Origin: Spirochaetaceae bacterium UBA5556
GTDB taxonomy: Bacteria > Spirochaetota > Spirochaetia > Treponematales > Rectinemataceae
Length of the DNA: 26,579 nt
Assembly: GCA_002425765.1 (NCBI GenBank)
Contig: DIMW01000008.1
Span: 1-26,579, forward strand
Direction of reading: 5' to 3'
The position numbers and the translations under genes are program-made. The notes under the pieces were generated by a model, which was given only the letters and a program-made list of their open reading frames with translations, ran no database searches and was not told the origin of the DNA. Positions 22,678 to 26,579 of this stretch are shown piece by piece (position 1 is the first letter of the stretch; every line of letters begins with the position of its first letter).

Positions 22678-23541
22678 TCAGTTCTCCACCCTGACTGCGG
22701 CAAAATCCGAGTACCAGTCGTATCCGACCCAGTGGATCGTAAAACCGCCGGAGATCGTCTTTTCGCCGCTGTTCTTATACCAACCTTCGCCATCGGCGGT
22801 CATGGTATCCAGATACAAACCGGGAATTTGTTTGTAAACATCCCAGACGGTGCCCGTGAACGTTACCGTTTCGCCACTTCGAACACCATCGATCGTTCCG
22901 TGGATATTCCCTACTCCAGGTTTCGTCTCGCACCATGATCCGACGATCTTTCCCGTATCGGAATCGATGAGAGCGTTGAATATCAGCGCGGTAGTGTCGG
23001 AATCGAAATGGAACGATGCATAGCCGATATAATTGTCGAAATTCTTTCCCGCAAAGACCGGCACGCCGCTGAAGAAATCATAATCGCCGCCCTGCACCTC
23101 GCCTTTTACGGTTTTCTTGATGTTCCCGATAAATCCGGTCTCGTTTGAATACATTCCCTGGAAAGCGTATGAGACCCCCGCAACGGTCGCCGTCGATCCA
23201 GCCATGACGCCCGAAGAAGGATCGTAGACAAAGCTGGTGAGCGAATACCGCTCTTTATTGTAGAGAATTTTGCCATTTTTCAGGAAGCCGTCAGAAGATA
23301 CCGGCACAAAGGCGCGGGCGAACTTCTGCGTACCGCTTACGTCAAACTCGAAAAAGAAAGCATCCGCCCCGATCCCCGCCGTGCCCGAGATTTTCTCGGG
23401 GAGCTGGCTGTCCGTCGTGGCGATGCTTTTCGTCGTGGCGGAAGAACCGCTCACCGCACTCATCTCGCACGACATGAGCCCGATCGAGAGGAGCGCGACA
23501 GTGAGCGTCAATGACATTTTCAAAACAAGCCTTTTTTTCAT
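22678..23541 (-). CDS. Putative lipoprotein of unknown function
   Basis: A 287-residue exported protein. Residues 1-24 are a signal peptide and LMSC gives a lipobox with Cys25 as the probable lipidation site. A Ser/Thr-rich linker follows, then a mature domain rich in Gly, aromatic and hydrophilic residues with alternating beta-like pattern and no family I recognise. The frame begins earlier (23586), but AGGAGGG is correctly spaced for the ATG at 23541. It is monocistronic, with its own promoter at 23558-23586 and a strong terminator, and sits between the lacI operon and the divergently read nitrogen genes. A surface or periplasmic role is likely; nothing in the sequence ties it to either neighbour. 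Confidence 0.82.
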   Translation of the reverse strand: MKKRLVLKMSLTLTVALLSIGLMSCEMSAVSGSSATTKSIATTDSQLPEKISGTAGIGADAFFFEFDVSGTQKFARAFVPVSSDGFLKNGKILYNKERYSLTSFVYDPSSGVMAGSTATVAGVSYAFQGMYSNETGFIGNIKKTVKGEVQGGDYDFFSGVPVFAGKNFDNYIGYASFHFDSDTTALIFNALIDSDTGKIVGSWCETKPGVGNIHGTIDGVRSGETVTFTGTVWDVYKQIPGLYLDTMTADGEGWYKNSGEKTISGGFTIHWVGYDWYSDFAAVRVEN

Positions 23542-23557
23542 ATTCCCTCCTGGAATT

Positions 23558-23586
23558 ATTATAGTATCGGAAATATTCACACGCAA
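23558..23586 (-). promoter_or_regulatory. Sigma-70-type promoter of the lipoprotein gene
   Basis: TTGCGT (23586-23581) and a consensus TATAAT (23563-23558) on the minus strand are spaced by 17 bases. The TATAAT ends 16 bases before the ATG at 23541, with the Shine-Dalgarno between. Confidence 0.75.
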
Positions 23587-23591
23587 CTTGA

Positions 23592-23787
23592 TGCGGGGAC
23601 GCGGGACGCCGGCTGTCCGGAGAGCTACGCGACATATGGAAGGAATGGAACCAGAGGCTCCTCGAACAGACTGCGTCGATCATCGCGGATTCTGGGAGAA
23701 CAGTTCCGTCCGGGGGAGCTGGTCGCCCAGCGCAAGGGGCGCTTTGAACTGGCGCCGGTACAGAATTACAAATATGTAAAAATATAG
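23592..23787 (+). pseudogene. Possible frameshifted 3' remnant of a coding gene
   Basis: Between the lipoprotein promoter and the nitrogen promoter the sequence remains GC-rich. It reads as protein-like text in two adjacent plus frames: LRDIWKEWNQRLLEQTASII in one (from about 23625), then GEQFRPGELVAQRKGRFELA in the next, running to a TAG at 23785-23787. One frameshift would join them. The first part resembles the C-terminal helix of some sulfatase-like enzymes, but no family can be assigned. It may equally be chance. The first TACA-N4-TGTA palindrome overlaps its end. Confidence 0.25.
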
Positions 23788-23807
23788 TTTTAAAATACAT
23801 TTATGTA
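23766..23807. promoter_or_regulatory. Paired TACA-N4-TGTA palindromes upstream of amtB (candidate enhancer sites)
   Basis: Two palindromes: TTACA-AATA-TGTAA (23766-23779) and TACA-TTTA-TGTA (23796-23807), 29 bp apart centre to centre. They lie about 180 and 150 bp upstream of the expected sigma-54 start, the usual distance for activator sites. The same pair arrangement occurs upstream of glnN. Confidence 0.65.
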
Positions 23808-23899
23808 GGAAATATTGAGGCGGTTTTGCAGAATTTATCGAGACAAACACGGGGTTTTTGTGAATAATTTATGTATAATTATACCAATTCTATAAATAA

Positions 23900-23911
23900 T
23901 ACAGAAATGTA
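23900..23911. promoter_or_regulatory. Third TACA-N4-TGTA palindrome, next to the amtB promoter
   Basis: TACA-GAAA-TGTA lies 16 bases upstream of the minus-24 element, centred near minus 47. A protein bound here is too close for normal DNA-looping activation and could repress or fine-tune. Confidence 0.55.
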
Positions 23912-23926
23912 ATAATATAAATCTAC

Positions 23927-23942
23927 TGGCATGATTCTTGCT
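23927..23942 (+). promoter_or_regulatory. Sigma-54 promoter of amtB-PII
   Basis: TGGCAT-N5-TTGCT: the invariant GG (23928-23929) and GC (23940-23941) are separated by exactly 10 bases, as sigma-54 requires. Expected start is near 23953, giving a leader of about 25 bases before the GTG at 23978. Confidence 0.88.
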
Positions 23943-23977
23943 TGCTCCTGGGGTATTACTCAAAGGAGGGCAGAATC

Positions 23978-25294
23978 GTGAAGAAGCGGATGATTCTTCT
24001 GCTGTTGTTTGTCTTCGGCGCAAGCCTCGCGGCATTCGCCGAAGAAACCATCGAATCCCTTACCACGGCCACGGACATGATCTGGCTCGTGCTCACGGGT
24101 TCTCTGGTATTTTTCATGCAAGCCGGCTTCGCCATGGTCGAAACCGGCCTTACCCGGGCAAAGAACACCACCAATATCCTCATGAAAAACCTTATGGATT
24201 TTTGTTTTGGATCCATCGCTTTCTGGATGATCGGCTGGGGGCTCATGTATGGATCCGACAAGCTTGGCCTTATTGGTTTTTCCGACTTCTTTAAAGGCCC
24301 CATGGGGGACCCGAAATTCTACAGGGATTGGTTTTTCCAGGTAGTATTCGCGGCAACCTCGGCGACGATCGTTTCCGGCGCCATGGCGGAACGCACGCAG
24401 TTCAAATCCTATCTCATCTACACGGTCTTCATCTCCGCCATCATCTATCCCGTCTCCGGACACTGGATCTGGGGCGGCGGCTGGCTGTCCCAATTGGGTT
24501 TCCATGATTTCGCGGGCTCCACGGTAGTCCATTCGGTAGGCGGATGGGCCGCGCTCATGGGGGCGATCGCCCTTGGCCCCCGTACCGGCAAATACGTCAA
24601 AGTGAATGGGAGGGTCGCCGTAAAGGCCTTTCCGGGACACAACATTCCTCTGGCGATGCTGGGCGTCTTCATCCTCTGGTTCGGCTGGTATGGATTTAAC
24701 CCAGGCTCTACTCTTTCCGGAGTGAGCACCGACATAGCCCGGGTAGCGGTGACCACCACTTTGGCGGCCAGCGCCGGCGCGGTAGGAGCGTTGATATTCT
24801 CATGGCTGTGGTTCAAGAAGCCGGACGCTTCCATGACCATGAACGGAACGCTCGCGGGACTTGTGGCGATCACTGCCCCCTGCGCGGTCGTTTCTCCCGG
24901 AGCATCGATCGTGATCGGCCTCCTTGCCGGTGTTCTGGTGGTCCTGTCGGTGGAGTTCATTGACAAGGTACTGCATATAGACGATCCGGTGGGTGCCGTG
25001 TCGGTACATATGGTCAACGGCGTGTTCGGAACCCTCGCGGTGGGTATCTGGGGAAACGTGGACGGCGTGGCGGTCGGTCTTCTCCATGGAGGCGGATTCC
25101 ATCAGCTGGGAGTACAGGCCCTCGGCATTATAACGGTGGGAGGCTGGGCGGCCATTATGAGCTGGATACTCTTCAAACTGATCAAGGTAACTGTCGGGCT
25201 GAGAGTCTCCATAAAAGAAGAAATGATGGGACTGGATTTGGCGGAACACAAGTCGGAAGCATACAGCGGATTCCAGTTCTTCAGCAACATGTAG
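23978..25294 (+). CDS. amtB: Ammonium transporter AmtB
   Basis: A 438-residue ammonium channel. An N-terminal signal-like segment (KKRMILLLLFVFGASLAAFA) is followed by the Amt core of eleven membrane helices, beginning DMIWLVLTGSLVFFMQAGFAMVETG. The conducting twin His pair is present: His185 in VVHSVGG and His344 in SVHMVNG. Other hallmarks are ERTQFKSYL, SGHWIWGGGWL and ILWFGWYGFNPGS. The frame opens at a TTG at 23942, but that lies inside the sigma-54 promoter; AGGAGG at 23964-23969 sets the GTG at 23978 as start. The PII gene follows after 10 bases, the usual amtB-glnK pairing in which PII docks on the channel and blocks it under nitrogen surplus. Confidence 0.95.
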   Translation: MKKRMILLLLFVFGASLAAFAEETIESLTTATDMIWLVLTGSLVFFMQAGFAMVETGLTRAKNTTNILMKNLMDFCFGSIAFWMIGWGLMYGSDKLGLIGFSDFFKGPMGDPKFYRDWFFQVVFAATSATIVSGAMAERTQFKSYLIYTVFISAIIYPVSGHWIWGGGWLSQLGFHDFAGSTVVHSVGGWAALMGAIALGPRTGKYVKVNGRVAVKAFPGHNIPLAMLGVFILWFGWYGFNPGSTLSGVSTDIARVAVTTTLAASAGAVGALIFSWLWFKKPDASMTMNGTLAGLVAITAPCAVVSPGASIVIGLLAGVLVVLSVEFIDKVLHIDDPVGAVSVHMVNGVFGTLAVGIWGNVDGVAVGLLHGGGFHQLGVQALGIITVGGWAAIMSWILFKLIKVTVGLRVSIKEEMMGLDLAEHKSEAYSGFQFFSNM

Positions 25295-25304
25295 GAGGAC
25301 GTAG

Positions 25305-25646
25305 ATGAAATTGATCATCGCCTATATTCAACCGCACATGCTGAATGATGTCAAACAGGAACTCTACAAGGCAGAGGTTTACAAGATATCGGTCACCAAT
25401 GCGATGGGCTGCGGTCAACAGATGGGATACCATGAATCCTACCGGGGGGTCGACATAGAGGTCAACCTGCTGAAAAAGGTCCGGATAGAGATTGGGGTGA
25501 ATGACAACTTTGTTAAACCCACGGTGGACGCCATCATCAAGGGAGCCCGGACAGGAGAAATCGGGGATGGAAAAATCTTTCTCATACCCCTGGAGGAATG
25601 CATCAGAATCCGCACCGGAGAAACCGGTTCGGTGGCTATAGGTTAA
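25305..25646 (+). CDS. glnK: Nitrogen regulatory PII protein (GlnK/GlnB family)
   Basis: A 113-residue PII trimer subunit that senses ATP/ADP and 2-oxoglutarate and, beside amtB, should gate the ammonium channel. Conserved positions include Gln39 in GCGQQMG, Lys58, TGEIGDGKIF at 83-92, Lys90, and IRIRTGE with the Arg pair near 101-103. The T-loop reads YRGVDIEVN: position 51, the Tyr uridylylated by GlnD in proteobacteria, is Ile here, while Tyr46 is kept. So the standard uridylylation is not possible at that site. Lys85 is replaced by Glu. AGGAGG precedes the ATG. It is co-transcribed with amtB from the sigma-54 promoter. Confidence 0.93.
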   Translation: MKLIIAYIQPHMLNDVKQELYKAEVYKISVTNAMGCGQQMGYHESYRGVDIEVNLLKKVRIEIGVNDNFVKPTVDAIIKGARTGEIGDGKIFLIPLEECIRIRTGETGSVAIG

Positions 25647-25674
25647 AATCATACCAAAAAGAATGGGCGCTTTC

Positions 25675-25714
25675 GTCAGGCTGCCGGCGTGGATTCTCTC
25701 CTCGGCGGCCTGAC
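25675..25714 (+). other. Strong hairpin after the PII gene, without a T-run
   Basis: Arms 25675-25686 and 25703-25714 pair over 12 bp with one wobble, around a 16-base loop. A small GC palindrome, CCGG-GCTC-CCGG, follows at 25715-25726. No U-tract follows, so it is either an unusual terminator or a message-end stabiliser for amtB-PII. Within the 400-base gap to glnN I see no gene; besides this there are the two palindromes, a small GC-rich inverted repeat at 25896-25919, and the sigma-54 promoter. Confidence 0.55.
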
Positions 25715-25752
25715 CCGGGCTCCCGGAATTCAGAGCCGCATTCGTCGCGTCC

Positions 25753-25794
25753 TACATTTTTGTAAGATTTTACTATTCTCCCCACATAAATGTA
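25753..25794. promoter_or_regulatory. Paired TACA-N4-TGTA palindromes upstream of glnN (candidate enhancer sites)
   Basis: TACA-TTTT-TGTA (25753-25764) and CACA-TAAA-TGTA (25783-25794, one mismatch) are 30 bp apart centre to centre, nearly the same spacing as the pair upstream of amtB. They lie roughly 230 and 200 bp upstream of the expected glnN start. Confidence 0.62.
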
Positions 25795-25965
25795 GCATCG
25801 GCGACGCTCTCTCGTCCAGCAAGGCAGCCGATACGGCTGTCCCCGGACGACTTGGCCCGAAAGGAGAGAGGGTCGTGTACCGCCATTTTCAACGCGGCGG
25901 GAGGCCCTTTTCCTCCGCCAGACACCGTGAGACGCCACGGAGCATTTTTAGGACGATATAGCTTT

Positions 25966-25981
25966 TGGCACGCCGTTTGCA
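25966..25981 (+). promoter_or_regulatory. Sigma-54 promoter of glnN
   Basis: TGGCACG-N4-TTGCA matches the sigma-54 consensus at every key base; GG (25967-25968) and GC (25979-25980) are 10 bases apart. Expected start is near 25992, about 55 bases before the glnN ATG. Confidence 0.92.
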
Positions 25982-26046
25982 TGTATATCTTGAATGACGG
26001 GCAGCTTGATCCCCCGTCCCGGTACATTCCAATGTTAGGAGCTGCT

Positions 26047-26579
26047 ATGAACGAGACCTTTGATCTTACCGAGAACCCCGTATCGAGCCTGTATGGAAGC
26101 AATTGTTTTTCTAACGCGGTGATGCGGGAACGTCTCCCCAAGAATGTGTACAAAGAAATGCTGGCGGTACAGGCGGGAGAAAAAGAACTGCCCCTGGAAG
26201 TGGCGGAAGTGGTCGCCGCCTCGATGCGCGCCTGGGCCCTGGAAAAAGGGGCCACCCACTATACACACTGGTTTCACCCTCTTACAGGGCTCACCGCCGA
26301 AAAGCACGATTCCTTCATCGCCCCGACCCCGGACGGGAAGGTCCTCATGGAGTTCTCCGGCAAAGAGCTCATTAAGGGCGAACCAGACGCGTCCAGCTTT
26401 CCGTCCGGAGGCCTGCGGGCGACCTTTGAGGCGCGGGGCTACACCGCATGGGATGTGACCAGCCCCGCCTTTCTCAAGCAGGACCCGACCGGGACCACGC
26501 TCTGTATCCCCACCGCCTTCATCAGTTATTACGGGCACGCGCTGGACAAAAAGGTTCCCTTACTCCGCTCCATGGACGC
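26047..26579 (+). CDS. glnN: Glutamine synthetase type III (GlnN), N-terminal part
   Basis: The first 177 codons of a gene that runs off the right edge. It reads MNETFDLTENPVSSLYGSN, then FSNAVMRERLPKNVYKEML, and the highly characteristic GATHYTHWFHPLTGLTAEKHDSF and PSGGLRATFEARGYTAWD of the GlnN family (about 700 residues, dodecameric). The enzyme makes glutamine from glutamate, ammonium and ATP. GSIII is found in Bacteroidetes, cyanobacteria, some Firmicutes and spirochaetes, and is unrelated in regulation to adenylylated GSI. It has its own sigma-54 promoter and a 55-base leader containing TTAGGAG just before the ATG. It works with the ammonium channel and PII upstream in nitrogen-limited growth. 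Confidence 0.95.
   Translation, partial: MNETFDLTENPVSSLYGSNCFSNAVMRERLPKNVYKEMLAVQAGEKELPLEVAEVVAASMRAWALEKGATHYTHWFHPLTGLTAEKHDSFIAPTPDGKVLMEFSGKELIKGEPDASSFPSGGLRATFEARGYTAWDVTSPAFLKQDPTGTTLCIPTAFISYYGHALDKKVPLLRSMD

Overview
The window is a 26.6 kb stretch of bacterial chromosome. It is gene-dense and GC-rich in genes, with AT-rich promoters. No rRNA, tRNA, phage, IS or CRISPR was seen. Gene content suggests a heterotrophic, probably anaerobic bacterium: three carbohydrate or organic-solute ABC importers, a citrate-lyase-type enzyme, type III glutamine synthetase, and CUT1 permeases without their own ATPase. The overall flavour is spirochaete-like, but this is a low-to-moderate confidence inference because no taxonomic marker is present.

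Layout. (1) 1-3714, plus strand: a fused two-domain ABC permease, its ATPase and a TIM-barrel sugar isomerase/epimerase; the binding protein probably lies left of the window. (2) 9584-3853, minus strand, convergent with the first: two TIM-barrel isomerase/epimerase-type proteins, an ATPase, two permeases and a binding protein. It is driven by a promoter with a LacI-type palindrome inside its spacer and ends at a strong terminator. Clusters 1 and 2 are paralogous in transporter type and in one TIM-barrel enzyme. (3) 9749-11379, minus strand: a GNAT acetyltransferase and an SDR-type epimerase/dehydratase. (4) 11662-12030, plus strand: a stand-alone PAS protein. (5) 22449-12080, minus strand: one tightly packed operon with lacI, a canonical ADP-ribosylglycohydrolase-family enzyme, two CUT1 permeases, a binding protein, a large divergent ADP-ribosylglycohydrolase-family enzyme with C-terminal beta-rich domains, a CitD-CitE fusion and CitF. 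Two LacI-type palindromes flank its promoter. (6) 23541-22678, minus strand: an unrecognised lipoprotein with its own promoter and terminator. (7) 23978-26579, plus strand: amtB, a PII gene and the start of glnN.

Two parts stand out. The first is operon 5, which joins uptake of an unknown solute to two ADP-ribosylglycohydrolase-family hydrolases and a citrate-lyase-like enzyme under an autoregulated LacI repressor; this looks like an undescribed catabolic pathway. The second is the nitrogen block. Both amtB and glnN have near-perfect sigma-54 promoters, each preceded by a pair of TACA-N4-TGTA palindromes about 30 bp apart. These are candidate sites for an enhancer-binding protein with a non-NtrC-like recognition motif. 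The PII protein lacks the Tyr51 uridylylation site, and the CitD domain has Lys where the prosthetic-group Ser is expected.

Several starts were set from Shine-Dalgarno position rather than the longest open frame. All functional names are from sequence reading alone.
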